NCBI GenBank assembly: GCA_964036195.1
Contig: OZ038456.1
Span: 21,119,792-21,183,791, forward strand
Reading direction: 5' to 3'
DNA from: Sphaerolaimus hirsutus
Taxonomy: Eukaryota; Nematoda; Chromadorea; Monhysterida; Sphaerolaimidae
DNA: 64,000 nucleotides
Part shown: positions 1 through 11,591 of the stretch, in pieces
How positions within the stretch are numbered: the first letter of the stretch is position 1
Layout: each line of letters begins with the position of its first letter
Position numbers and translations under genes: made by a program
Notes under the pieces: model-generated
Seen by the model: the letters and a program-made list of their open reading frames with translations, nothing else
The model's database searches: none
Told to the model about the DNA's origin: nothing

Positions 1-348
1 AAGGATTGGCCCCTGATGGTGCCCTTATTCAAGTTAGGCACAAGTGAATTTGTCTTCTCGGTGCAGCTTATCGTTTTTGCCTGTGGCCACTTGCCATCCG
101 CTGCTTGAATGCGTGTGTTACTTTGATCGATGATTTTTGACTTGTCTGTATTTTTTGACGTTTTTCTCACTTTTCTACGTTTTGAAATTTCTAAAAGTGG
201 TCAAATTTTTTTATATTTTATCTGTATACATCTGTGAATGCTTATGAATTTGTGGTCTCTTCTTTTGAGGTGGAATTTACTTTGGCCCGATACTTTTTTC
301 TGGCAGTCAATGGCACCTTGCCAGAATTTATACGCTGTCAAAATTTAC
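1..348. other. No gene seen
   Basis: AT-rich sequence in which I see no splice-bounded coding segment and no recognisable repeat end. The open frame starting at 238 runs into the repeat at 349 and is not taken as a gene. Confidence 0.5.
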
Positions 349-507
349 ACCGTATTTCCTCGAAATACCCCCCTCGAAATACACCCAGGTCTGGGCGAGT
401 TTATGAAAAATAACCCTCTCGAAATACCCCCTTCCTCGAAGTACCCCCCTCAAAATTTGCACTCTGAAAAAATAAACACCCCGGGTGTATTTCGAGGAAA
501 TACGGTA
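349..507. mobile_element. MITE, TACCGTATTTCCTCGAA family (family A)
   Basis: Short inverted-repeat element. The left end reads ACCGTATTTCCTCGAAATAC and the right end is its reverse complement. The interior is made of repeated C-run units (CCCCCTCGAAATA). It encodes nothing. Many relatives with the same ends occur in this window. Confidence 0.85.
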
Positions 508-953
508 GAATGAATAGGCGATCCCGAAGGAACTTGTCGGGCCATTTAAATTTCGCTCCAGGGCTCCCTGGTTGATAATTTACAATTAACTTTTTTATAC
601 ATTTCTTTTATCATTCGCCAATCAACAAGAATTAGTCATTCCCCGCGGGTCCACCCATTGCTTAGGAATAGAATTTTTTAATGTATATAAATACATAAAT
701 ACAGTAAATATGTACATTTAGAAATTTTATGTAAATGGGTAGGTATTTATTCTACCATCTGCAAAGTAAACAAAACCTAATATCGCAAATTGAACTATGT
801 GTTAACTAAATATCTCATGTATTTACCATATTGCATTTTCACTGTGACTGTTCAACAGTTGACCGCTGAAAAGTCGCTATTTTTATCATGTCGCAAGCCT
901 AATGGAGTGAATGCTAGTTAAACATTGCATGTTATTGACTATTCCGAGGCTTA
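508..953. other. No gene seen
   Basis: AT-rich intergenic sequence with no coding segment, RNA gene or clear repeat end that I can support. Confidence 0.45.
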
Positions 954-1116
954 GGCCCTACACACGCTAGTTGACATCGACACCAATTGTCAACTGGTTC
1001 CGTTCCTAATTCAAAGATTGCGTTTGAACGTCGTTCGTCCACTCGACAGCAAGCTTTGAATCGGGATTGGCACCAGTTGACATTTGGTGTCGATGTCAAC
1101 TAACGTGTGTGGGCCC
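954..1116. mobile_element. MITE, GGGCCCACACACACTAGTTGACATC family (family G)
   Basis: Terminal inverted repeats read GGCCCTACACACGCTAGTTG on the left and the complementary GTCAACTAACGTGTGTGGGC on the right. The subterminal unit GACATCGACACCAA is inverted at the other end. Related copies lie at 1317-1514 and 53404-54660. Non-coding. Confidence 0.8.
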
Positions 1117-1316
1117 TTAGATTGGGTTATTGTAACGATTGTAAGTAACACGTGTACATATTTACTGTGTATTTTCGTGTTACGACTTGATTTTACGACT
1201 GCCATCGCACGGATTATCACCACTGTGTGTCGTGTTTAGGTGTGTTATTGTAAATAATTATTTACCTTCTAAATTGTTAGGAAATCGTCACAAACCGAGT
1301 GGTCATATGTTGGGTT

Positions 1317-1514
1317 GGGCCCACACACACTAGTTGACATCAAAATTTGTGTCAACTAAATTCGACTAATTTTTGGATCTGATGGAGCATTCAAACTTTT
1401 ATATAAGTTACACTTAGTTTTCATTGTTTCTGTTTAGTGTGACGCTTTTAAATATTTTTGTGTTATTTAGTTGACATTCAGTTGACACGAATTTTCGATG
1501 TCAACTAGTGGGCC
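1317..1514. mobile_element. MITE, family G, diverged copy
   Basis: Same ends as the element at 954 (GGGCCCACACACACTAGTTG and its inverse), but the interior differs, so it is either a subfamily or a diverged copy. Non-coding. Confidence 0.75.
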
Positions 1515-2008
1515 CGTTGTCACGCTTGCTTTGTGACTGAATATTGTTTGAAGTTTTGATCCATGTGCATAAATATCGGTTCGGCGCCCGTTCCCAATCT
1601 TGAAGTAGATTGACAATTGAGAGTTTCGATTGTAAAGTGACGAGACTAAAACAGACTTAACGAGTAAACACACTTAACGAGGTACTGAATGATTTGAAGT
1701 TTTTCTTGATTCAGGATCTGGCAAGGTATCTTGTCAGTTGAAGACTTTCATTCCAAAAGTGCACATATCCACATTTTTCGATTTTTCAAAATAGCATTTT
1801 AAAGTTGTCACTGGCCCGACAGTAAAATAGGTACCATAATGTATCTCGGGAACGACATGAACTATAATGCCAATTTTTTTCCTCAAAAATGTGCAAAATG
1901 ATACGTGGATGTCAAATCCATGCTTAACCCGATTTTTCTGAATTTGGCCCTTATGAACTTTTGGAATGAAACTCTTCAGTTGACGTTGTGCGAAATTGGC
2001 TCCTGTGT

Positions 2009-2186
2009 CAGTGCCGAGCACTTGTAAAGTCAAGTGTCAAATAGAATGACAAATGTCAATCAAAACAACAGAAAAGCAGATTTTGTTACTTAAATTTTGA
2101 CACTTTGCCATTGACCATTGACAAATTTGTATGGCATTTTTCAAGACATTTGACACTTTACTTTACACTTTACAAAGCTTGGGCCT
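2009..2186. mobile_element. Degenerate introner-family copy
   Basis: The left part has GTGCCGAGCACTTGTAAAG followed by AGTGTCAAA. The right part has ACATTTGACACTTTAC and ends in TTTACAAAGCTTGGGCCTCTG. This matches the plan of the introner-like family (GTGCCAGTCCCAGACCCTGTAAA ends, TGTCAAATGTCATG interior), but both ends are decayed. No coding sequence adjoins it. Confidence 0.45.
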
Positions 2187-2788
2187 CTGCTGTAATGACA
2201 AGAAAAACGTCACATAACGTCAGTAAACGTAGCTACAAATCCGCATGGATAATGTTTGACCTTTTTGGACTTTTTTGGATCAAACCTATCAAACCCACCA
2301 TTTTTGCCTCTGCACCCCGGTTGAAATCAGCACTTTGTGATCAGTATCTGTTTGTATCACAATTGTTTTTTTTAGGTTTTTTTCTCGAGGCTTCTAGTTG
2401 AAATTCCTAGTTGAAGCATATTCCTGAACGTACAAAATCGGCTTTTATAATCATTTATTTCACAATTAGTTGTTTACCAGCGTAAATATTTGTATTCAGG
2501 TACGTAATTAGAGCTATTGAAAAACGTTCTGCATAATAGCCTTCTCTAATTTCGCCCAGCAAATTGAAATCTCGCGGAATTTTCCAATCTCATTTTCAGA
2601 CGAGTTATAAACGTAAATATTTCTTGTTTTAAACGTACCTATATATTTTCTGTATTACATCCGGGTATTTTGAGCACTTTCTCGGGGTATTTTGGGAACT
2701 ATGAACTAGTATTTGTAACATTTTCCAAACTGTACTCTGGAAAACAGTGATTAAAGGGTGTAAGCGTCCTTGGCAATAGTCCTGAACA

Positions 2789-3153
2789 TACCGTATTTCC
2801 TCGAAATACCCCCAGGGGGTTTATTTTTCAGATTGAGATTTTTTTTGGGGGGGTATTATTTCGCCATGTATAAGCGAAAAATGCAACAAAAACCGCCATG
2901 TATAAGAATCTATAGACTTATATACCGTATGTAAATATTTACATAGACGGTATAAACCCAGTTCTAACATAACACAGTCATTGTTTTTAACGCGTGTTCT
3001 ACGTTCTCCGATCAAAAACTGTAGTTTTTGTCGTTTACGTTGTCTATACACTATATTTGGAAGGGTATTTCGAGGGGAGGTGTTTGTAAACTGATAGTGT
3101 CCATTTTGAGGGGGGGGGGGATTTCGAGGGGGGTATATCGAGGAAATACGGTA
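2789..3153. mobile_element. MITE, family A
   Basis: Starts TACCGTATTTCCTCGAAATA and ends with the inverse (TCGAGGAAATACGGTA). Internal G-run units (GGGGGTATTTCGAGG) form an imperfect palindrome. The antisense open frame inside it is a repeat translation. Confidence 0.85.
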
Positions 3154-4880
3154 TTCATTGACAGAAAAAAGAGAAGTTTTAAATAAATTATTTTAGTTCA
3201 ATTATCATAAGAACATTCCATGACAGTTCATAAATTTTTATTTGCTCGCTGGAATTGGCGCTGGCTCTTGTTCATGGTCAAATTTCACACAAAAAGTTTA
3301 TTGAATATTTGACCAATGCTATGCTTTCTTCCAGCAAATGTAAATACCGTTTTTATTAAATAATTCCTTCTTGTGAGACGAGCGAGGATAAATAATTCCC
3401 CCTCGAGTAATTCCCCATTTTTGCATGGGTATGATAATTTTGTGTATCTAATTTAAGCTAAAATGGCATTTTATGTTAATAAAGCATGTTTCATGAAATG
3501 AGTTGATAGAACGCTTTAGACACGCTTTAAAATTGTGACAAAACAACAATACTCCCTTGAATAATCCCCCTTGAGTGGTTACCGCCTCCCCCCCCCCCAA
3601 AAGGCTTTATTCAATCATTCAGTAAATAGGGTATACAAAGTTAGTGACTTTTTATTTTATTGCCCCCGTCTGAAAGTGTTGATTTTTTTTATCACTTTTA
3701 GTGCATTCATTTTTTCATTTTTTGTTACTTTTTGGCACTGATTGTTTTTTTCTTAAATAGACGATTAGTATTCACCGAACGATTCCAAGTAGAATTTGCT
3801 TCTGATTAGTCAATTGGGATAGTGTTGGAAAAGTGCCAGTTAATTGTGCAATTTTATAAAATTTTTAGACTTTTGGGTCACTTCTAACGAGTTCTATTGA
3901 ATTGCTCTTTAAAAAAAGTTGCATAAAATGATGCCATACCACCTTTCCATCACAAATCTCGATATTTACACAAAGTTTTATTTCCACGTATTTAGTTTCA
4001 GTCAAATATCTAGTCGATCTAGTGAAGATTTGTCAATTTTTGCCGCGGTCAATTTTCTTTTCGTTGTTCAGTTGAGTTTGCCACGAAAACTTCTAGTCAA
4101 TTTGTTTTGTGGATTTTGGTGATCTCCAGTTTTTATCAATGTGGGCATAATTTCGACGCGATTGTAATATTGTATTTGGATTTCTAAATAAAAGTAAAAT
4201 TTGTTGATTTTATGCCCAATTTCTCGTGAATTATTTTTGTGCATTTTGCGTGCAATTAGAGTGATTTCATTGTAAACCACTGTCATCGTATTAACGAATA
4301 TGAATACCCATCAAGCGATGCCAAGGTTTTCTTACTCGAGATTTTGTTACATTCTCTTGAAACCCGAGCCTGTTCATGCATGGTTACATGTGTGAAATTG
4401 GAGTTTTTGTGTATTAAGTATGCTCTTGAATAAGCCCCCCCCCCCCAAAAAAAAAACACCCCCCGCGCATGTGTACATCGATCATAAAATATGGAGAGAT
4501 TGTGTGCTCGAATAGTAGATTAAACAGTAACGATAATTTAACTTAATTTAACGATAATTTTATGTATTTCAATTTTTTTGAAATGTTTAAATAGTATCAG
4601 GTGTACAGAGGTTCATTGAGTTTTTATCAAGATGTTTCATTTTGGATTTTTAAAAAGAATCCAAAAATAAGAAGGTTTCCCCTTATGTAACCACCCCTCC
4701 CTGGGGGCTTATTCAAGAGTATACGGTCACATTGTTTGTATTTCATTAATCAAATCCGATGTGATAAATATTTATATGGTCACAATGTACGGTAATTTGA
4801 TAACACATGTTCGCGACGTGTATTTGACGAGTGAATATACATAAATGTATGTGTACTATGATACCTAAATTCCAGGGTTA
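3154..4880. other. No gene; decayed C-run repeats
   Basis: AT-rich sequence with scraps of the family C repeat (for example near 3370-3420, 3540-3600, 4430-4460 and 4680-4740: TTGAATAA followed by a C run). I see no conserved protein segment. Small open frames here lack codon structure or splice context. Confidence 0.45.
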
Positions 4881-5168
4881 TTAAAAGTACTACACTTTTT
4901 GAGAGTAAACGTAAACGTGACCCTTGAGTACAGAAAACGTAAAGTAAAACGTTTTTACGTTTAAACTGGATAAAAGGTGAGTAAACGTAAATACCAGTAT
5001 TTTTACTGAGGGAAAACCGAAAAAACGAGGATTGTTTGATTCTGCATCTTGGAAAACATTAAAATGAGTAAAAGTAAAACCGGAGTTGTCGCTTTGCCTA
5101 CCCATCGCAACTTCTATCAACGCGTAAAGGTGAGTAATTTGTTTTACGTAAATACGTTTTAACAACTA
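4881..5168. mobile_element. hAT-like MITE with iterated GTAAACG motif
   Basis: An array of GTAAACGTAAACG/AGTAAAAGTAAA units ends in TACGTTTTAACAACTATG. That end matches the CAGAGTTGTTAAAA type of terminus seen on better-preserved copies (6255-7013, 57564-58323). Boundaries are approximate on the left. Confidence 0.5.
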
Positions 5169-5251
5169 TGCTAAGTATGACGTTATCGCGACATTTTGTT
5201 CATCAGTTTTACTGTTATCGATCACGGTTCAGTGGATGGGCAAATCTAACA

Positions 5252-5659
5252 TACCGTATTACCTCGAATTAACCCCCCCTCGAATTAATCCCCCTCAAAA
5301 TACCCCCACCCCCCCTGAAATTTGGCTAAGGAAATAATAAACCCCACCTCGAAATACCCCCCCCCTAAAATTGAATGTAAACAGAACGTACATGACAAAT
5401 ACCGCAGTTTGTGATCTGTACAATGCACAACACACGTTAACACCGATGACTGAGTGACGTTATGGAATGGTTTATGTGTATATGCAGTTATATATACCTA
5501 TAAACACATACATCTATGTAATTGCTTGATTTTTCTAGGTCTGAGTATGGGGAATTTCCAAAAATTTCCTCGAATAAGTCCCCCCTCGAATCCCCCCCCC
5601 CCTAAAATTTTGCTAACGAAACAATAAACCCCCTGGGGGTATTTCGAGGTAATACGGTA
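5252..5659. mobile_element. MITE, family A (TACCGTATTACCTCGAATTA subtype)
   Basis: Begins TACCGTATTACCTCGAATTA and ends with the inverse (CGAGGTAATACGGTA). C-run repeats lie at both ends and a non-coding AT-rich core lies between. Confidence 0.8.
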
Positions 5660-6254
5660 GATAGTCCGCATTGTTCAGAGAAAAATGACGTCGTTTGTGT
5701 GGGCTGTGGGTGGTGTGGGAGGGTTTCCGATTATTACCGGTTAATCATATTTACAAATCTACTGCCATAAAATGTAACGCCATTTTATGTGGTGGCGTGA
5801 CGCAGAGTTGTTATAAGTACCGAACTTTTTTCAAAGTATACGTAAATGTAAGGTATTTATATTTTGCTCACCTCGAGTACAGAAAACGTCAAGTAAATTT
5901 TTTTCTTTTACTTATGTGTAAACGTGAGTAAACGTACTTTTCCCCTCAATAAATGTGAGTACTTTTGAAAATTGCTGCCATAATTTTCAATCAGAATCAA
6001 AGATTTTCGTAACTGTTTGCCTATTTTACACAATTATTGACTATATATTTGGTTCTATACCTATTTTCGACTGGTTTCCCCATATTTTTAGCACTTTTTC
6101 TCCCTTTTTTCCCGTCTATGCCTTTGAAAATCTATATAAAATACGATTTGAAATACGTTTTCTGTACATAAGTACTTTCAAAAAGTATACGTAAAAGTGA
6201 GTACCGGAACTTCTATTGGTGGAAACGTATACATATTTACTCTGTACTCGAGTA

Positions 6255-7013
6255 CAGAGTTGCGAAAGTGTATTTACGCTTACCCGAAATACCCGGGTAA
6301 ATGGGTATTTATATTTACACTTACACTTTCATAAAATACCCATACACTTTTTTTACACTTTCCTGGGAAAAATACCCGGGTACAGAAAGTGTATTTTTTT
6401 CTTTCAGATAGACCTGTTTTATGCTTTTGAGAAAGCATAAACTAGGGTCATGTACAAAAAATGCATTGAATGTAGAAAATATGGCAAATGTACAAACTAG
6501 CCTTTGATCTACAACTTTTGATTAGTACTCATGGTATTTATTCTACAGTTTCATCATACTTTTGTAAAAAGGAGAAGATCAATGGAAATTAACCAGCTGG
6601 ACACGAAGTCAACTTTTGCATTGACATTTGTTGCATGTCCATTCTTGCATTTAAACAGTGTGTATCGCATTGCTTAATCAGTAAAATATCAACACTGAAA
6701 AAGTGCCATTATTAGGGAACTTCATACCACTACAGTATTTGATACAGTCTGAAATGTTTCATAAAAGGCCGTAAAATGTGAAATAATGCATGAATATTAT
6801 AAATAAATTGATCTAAAGGTGAGAACAGCGGTGTTTTCTAATGCTCAACAGCGAGAGCTCTTACTAAAAAATTTTTTACACTTACACTTTTTTTACATTT
6901 TCCTAGGTATTTTTAAAATACCTTACACTTTTGGTATCCATACCCAAAATTTGGAAAGTGTATTTACACTTACACTTACACTTTCCAAAAATACCGGTAT
7001 TTCAACAACTCTG
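6255..7013. mobile_element. hAT-like MITE with iterated GTGTAAGTGTAA motif
   Basis: The ends are CAGAGTTGCGAAAGTG and, inverted, TTTCAACAACTCTG. The flanks are a perfect 8-bp duplication, CTCGAGTA (6247-6254 and 7014-7021), as expected for hAT transposition. Arms are arrays of TTTACACTTACACTT. The central part (around 6430-6850) is nearly the same sequence as the centre of 57564-58323. The element sits inside an older AGTAAAC-type repeat (about 5820-7078). No transposase is encoded. Confidence 0.85.
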
Positions 7014-7329
7014 CTCGAGTATACGTATTTATTTATCGAGTAAAAGTAAATACGTTTTAACTTTTAACAACTATGGCGTGACGTGAGCGCTCAGAATAGT
7101 GTGACATATCGCTAATAATTGCACCATGCGGCGTCTTTTACCACTAGTGGGGTAAAAGCGCCAAAGCAAAATACGCTATGGGGTAACTCCCACCCCCCCC
7201 CCCCCGCCATTGGAGACCTCTGCATCACAGTGTGATGTATTTACTACTTTAGCGAAATGCGGCTATGATAAATTTTCACGTATTTGATTCCAAGGGTTAC
7301 ATGTATGGGCCCTGCAAGGTTGTACTGCC

Positions 7330-9270
7330 TAGGGTGTCAAAAAATTTTTTTTACAGAAAACGGAAAACGGAAAGGTAAAATTTTTGTACTTTACGGAAAA
7401 CGGAAAACGGAAAGGTAAAAAAAAATTTCTGCCGGAAAACGGAAAACGGAAAGGTAAAAAAATTTCACTCAGCGGAAAACGGAAAACGGAAAGGTAAAAA
7501 AAAATTGTCGGCCGGAAAACGGAAAAATGAAATGCCGGAAAACAGAAAGCAAAATTTTCACGGAAACGGAAAAAAATAAAGTGAAATTAGCACGGTAATA
7601 GACAAATTTGCAGAAGGAAAACCTGCATGCAGGTTTGCCTGTTTGGCTTTGATTGTGGTAGCTGTACATTCTGCAACTATGGATCATGCCTGTAACTTCA
7701 CTTGTAGTTCAAGCTTAACTGAACCAACAAAAAATCATCAAAAAGTAGCCATAGTGGCCATAGGAAAGGAAACACTACGACAATTTCACAGTCTAGAAGC
7801 AGTGGGAATCACTGATAACCCCTATGCAATTGATGACAACATTGCAGAGGAGATGATAATAAATAGCATAAAATTCAACAACAACAACAAACAATACTAT
7901 ATTGACTGGCCGTATAAAGAGAGTATCAGTGACCTGCCCATGGGAAAAGCAGAAGCCTTGGTGCGGTTTAAATCACTGATAAGAAGATTCAACAAAGATC
8001 CAAACTTATTCAAACAATACCGGAAAGTTTTGGACAACCAACTAGAAAAGGGATCTGTGACAACAAAACAGACAACAAGGGGATTCATTACCTGCCACAC
8101 CAGCCAGTAATCACTCCGGGCAAATTGACATCATGCAGAATTGTGTACGATGGGTCGGCAGGTAAGCCTAGTTTCAATGAGTGCCTTTTTAGAGGACCAA
8201 TTACAACACCATTAGCACTGGGCCTACTCCTGAGGTTCAGGGCAGGCAATCTAGCATTAATTGCCGATATTGAAAAGGCATTTTTGCAAATAGGATTGCA
8301 TGACCACGCTAGAGACTACACACAATTTTTCTGGCTGAAAGATGCCTCAAAACCAGTAACTGAAAATAACTTAATAGTACTTCGTTTTAAATGCGTACTG
8401 TTTGGACTTGTCTGCAGCCCAGCAATTTTGGGAGCAGTTATAAAAAACCATTTAAATGTGACAATAAACAACATGAATGAATATGAAGAAAATGAAGGGG
8501 AACAAAACCAGTTGGCTATGATAATAAACAACATTTACGTCGATAACGTCATCATGAGTGTCATGAATGAAGTTGAAGCTTTAGAACTATATTACAAAGT
8601 CAAAGCTTTATTTAACCAATGTTCTATGAACATGAGGGGATGGCTGTCAAACTCCAGATCAGTCATGAATGAAATAGCAGAAAATGACAGGAGTCCAAAG
8701 GTGAATAAAATTGTCGCAGTAATGGACATGAAATAAAATCACTGAACAGACATGCTGGCAATATCAACACCAAAATTGCAAATTGACAGCATCACAACAC
8801 CAACCAGATGAAACTTGAATAAATTATTGGTGTCAGCATATGACCCAATTGGGTTCACAGCATCTGTTTCACTGACTCTGAAATCCCAGTTGTCAATGCT
8901 GCTCCAAGAGACAAAAACAACACAATGGGATGAGCCAATTGAAGATAAATACAGATTGGAAAAACAATGGAAAAATGCCAGAAAACTGAAAATCAAGCCA
9001 GAAAATGGAAAAATGGCCTGGTAAAACGGAAACGGAAAGGTAAAAATTTTTCAGCCGGAAAATGGAAAAATGGGCCGGAAAAACGGAAACGGGAAGGTAA
9101 AAACTTTTCAGCTGCCGGAAAACGGAAAGGTAAAAATTTTTTGGCTGCCGGAAAACGGAAAACGGAAAGGTAAAAATTTTTTGGCTGCCGGAAAACGGAA
9201 AATGGAAAGGTAAAAAAATTTCCTGCGGAAAGGCGGAAACGGAAAACGGAAACGGAAATTTGACACCCTA
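7330..9270. mobile_element. hAT-like element with AAACGG arrays, carrying a BEL/Pao fragment
   Basis: Ends are TAGGGTGTCAAAAAATT and inverted AATTTGACACCCTA. The flanking 8-mers GTACTGCC (7322-7329) and GTCCTGCC (9271-9278) agree at 7 of 8 positions, which fits a hAT target duplication. Both arms are arrays of GGAAAACGGAAAGGTAAAAA (7355-7565 and 8990-9255). Between the arms lies about 1.3 kb of retrotransposon-derived coding sequence. The repeated AAACGG core is the same hexamer known to be bound by maize Ac transposase in its subterminal regions; function here is inference. Confidence 0.8.
7643..9000 (+). pseudogene. BEL/Pao-type retrotransposon pol fragment (reverse transcriptase region), broken
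   Basis: This is a remnant of LTR-retrotransposon polymerase. The pre-RT region (LEAVGITDNP near 7790; IDWPYKE near 7900) is followed by reverse transcriptase blocks: RIVYDGSA near 8140, LIADIEKAFLQI near 8255, VLFGLVCSPAIL near 8395 and the active-site block NIYVDNVI near 8530. The connection-type segment AYDPIGFTASVSL lies near 8840. Reading is interrupted by a one-base frame change around 8080-8110 and by stops at 8734, 8745 and 8814. No gag, protease, RNase H, integrase or LTRs are visible, so it cannot be functional. It lies wholly inside the inverted-repeat element 7330-9270, which suggests capture by or insertion into that DNA element before it was copied. Confidence 0.85.
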
Positions 9271-9639
9271 GTCCTGCCCAAGTTCGTGCACTACAAACTG
9301 AATCAACAAATTTAGTGCCCTTTGAGTGCACCCAATTTTTCGATTTAAAATTCGCTCTAATTTTGTATTTACATTTCCCTTGATGATAATCACCTGCTGT
9401 GGTAAGTTGCAGACATATGGATTGAATTATTGCGTCACTGGATGTTGCGTTTTTTATACATTTTTTATTTGCGTTTTGTGTGGTACTTAGCACTTTACAG
9501 GGTTCGGGACTGCCTCCATCCAATCTAAATACCTGCGCGGGTGTACGTAAACCTACTGGGCATTTTTCGTAAATACTTACCGCGTAAACTTACTTACTTA
9601 CTTACGTAAATACTTTTTCGTAAATACTTATCGTAATAT

Positions 9640-9885
9640 TTTGGCGGACCGCAAAGTATGCCCCCAAAGATACTTATGTCTTGGTCGATGATGCGCTTTC
9701 ATACCAAACGGTCCACTTTCACAAAAAAGAAAGTTACCAAAAAGAAAAAGGCGGAGTCGCGTTCAAGCGATGAATGTTTTTTTTCCTGTAAAGTTTTATC
9801 TTTTTGCTGGCATAATTTGTATTATTTAAACGATGACGTCATGATCGAGTGCTTCCTTCAGAAAATTGCTTAGTCTGCCGAGTTA
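9640..9885 (+). repeat. Dispersed repeat, copy 1 (partner at 61336)
   Basis: Resembles 61336-61552 along its length: GTATGCCCCC at the start, an AAAAAGAAAAAG tract, then ACGATGACGTCATGATCGAG and CTTCCTTCAGAAAA near the end. A GGCGGACCGC motif precedes it. In both copies the same reading frame (starting MPPK, ending ECFLQK) stays open, so a decayed coding origin is possible but unproven. Confidence 0.6.
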
Positions 9886-9945
9886 TAGGTAGATAAAATC
9901 TCACCATGTGGTCGGGATATCGGAAAGGGCACATGACAAAAGGCT

Positions 9946-10342
9946 ATTTTGAAGGGGCCTGTGCCGCTTGGCATGTAACCCGTTTGGCATGTGCACAGCG
10001 GATCAGGGGTTTCCAACGTTTTGACACTGGCGGCGGCATCATAGATAGCAAATCTCCCCTCCAGACAGATAGAGGCTGAAAATTGTTATGTTGTCTCGCT
10101 GGGGCAAAATATATATGGCAAAATTGACAAAATAGCAAAATTTAGTTATTTTGGGTGAAGGTTGGGGAAAAATCTCTCAAAGTTTTCGCCACTTAGATAG
10201 TAGATAGTTGATAGATTTGGGGGGGGGGGGGGCTCAGGGGATAGTAGCCTCGGGATAGATAGCTAGCTGATCAGCCCCCATGGGACCCCCGCAACGGGTC
10301 TACATGCCAAGCGGGTTACATGCCAGGCGACCCTATGCCATT
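9946..10342. mobile_element. Inverted-repeat element, GGCATGTAACCCG family
   Basis: The left arm carries CTTGGCATGTAACCCG and the right arm the inverse, CGGGTTACATGCCAGG. The core contains GATAGATAGCTAGCTGATC motifs and a G run. A related nested element with CATGCGTAATGGGTTTACATG-like arms sits around 14750-15130. Confidence 0.6.
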
Positions 10343-10639
10343 TTGAAGTTAGGTGCGAGTCCCGCATTTGAAGCATATTCTCTTATTATTCTTATCCTTC
10401 ATATTACCTATAAATATATATTCTCTTCCATAACAAGTGTATGCTTATGTAAATAGATAGTTATGTAAATTTTTATGCAAAAATACCCATAGCCGTAGTG
10501 TGTTAGCCGTTGGGTAGGTACATATTTAAATATGTACTTATTTACATGTGTCTCAGGTACAAATAAATTCAAAGTATATAAATGCAGCGGAAACTTGCCG
10601 ACTATCGCAAAAAGGTCAATTATGCAATAAATCATGATC

Positions 10640-10761
10640 GAAGGCCTTTCTCGTGTGAGGAAGCCTTTACCCATGCGCTGAAAAATGGCTCCAATGGAAT
10701 CTAAAACGGCAGAAATGCTGAGAACTGAATTCTGTACATTTGACCACATTGGTTCACACAC
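10640..10761 (-). CDS. Possible short coding segment, unrecognised
   Basis: On the minus strand an ATG at 10761 opens about 40 codons (MCEPMWSNVQN then SAVLDSIGAIFQRM) with a helix-like hydrophobic pattern and a GT (GGTAAAGG) where the pattern ends. I do not recognise a family, and there is no partner exon that I can join. It may be chance. Confidence 0.2.
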
Positions 10762-10799
10762 ACTGCTTTAAGTTGGTGCAAGTTAAATTTTTTTTCTAA

Positions 10800-11186
10800 A
10801 AATGACTGTAAATAATTATTATTGCGCATTCAGGTGAGAACTGGGCGTTGTTATGTGGCTGGAAGAACGTCATGTGAGTTTCTTTGTTTCTTTCATGCTT
10901 GTGATATTATGATCGACTCCAGTGGTGCGAAATTTGAAGCAGTTTTTTGACAAGTGTCAGAAGAATTCCTTTCACTGTAGGGTCACTTAAGTGTATGCCT
11001 GCTATTTGCACCTACTTCACTTGCATTTGCATTGCCTTTATGTATTTATGAGTTTGACTAAATTATAAAATGCATTTCATGACTGCTGAAAAGATACCTG
11101 GCTATATAAATTTTACATCAAATTAATGTAAATCAGCTGTAAAATTAGTATACGTTCAACTTACTTTGTATTATACCAAAAATGCT
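10800..11186. other. No gene seen
   Basis: AT-rich intergenic sequence without supported features. Confidence 0.4.
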
Positions 11187-11591
11187 CGAATAGAGCGGAA
11201 TTATTTTTTCGTCAGACGTTGAGGGGACATTTTTCAAGGGGGAGTTATTCAAAGGGGAGTTAATTTTTCGTCAGACGTTTTTGAGGGGGCATTATTCAAG
11301 CGGGAGTTATTCAAAGGGGAATTATTTTTTCCTCAGAAAACTTAGACTTAATTTTTTGTATTTATGGATGCAGTTTGTCAACTCATGTAATTCGGGTATT
11401 TAACTGTTCAACAATGAAAATATGTTGCACATCATGTATCTGCTGTCGCTGTGGTAGGCTAATATTGTTTTGTACTTTTGTATTGTATCCTTTTCATCCA
11501 GAGAGGGAGTTATTGAAGGGTGAGTAATTTTTCCTCACCTCGTAAACAGGGGGAGTTATTCAAGGGGGGTCTTATTCGAGGAATTGCAGTA
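11187..11591. mobile_element. MITE, family C (CTCGAATAAG with GGGGAGTTATTCAAG units)
   Basis: Repeated units GGGGGAGTTATTCAAGGGG and TTTTTTCGTCAGACG on the left, and AGTTATTCAAGGGGGGTCTTATTCGAGGAATTGC at the right end. Same organisation as the better copies at 34369-34788 and 39599-40053. Confidence 0.65.

Noticed and set aside
10408..10640. Rest of the 117-codon minus-strand frame beyond 10640
   Set aside because: Becomes AT-driven low-complexity sequence; only the first part has coding-like character and even that is weak.
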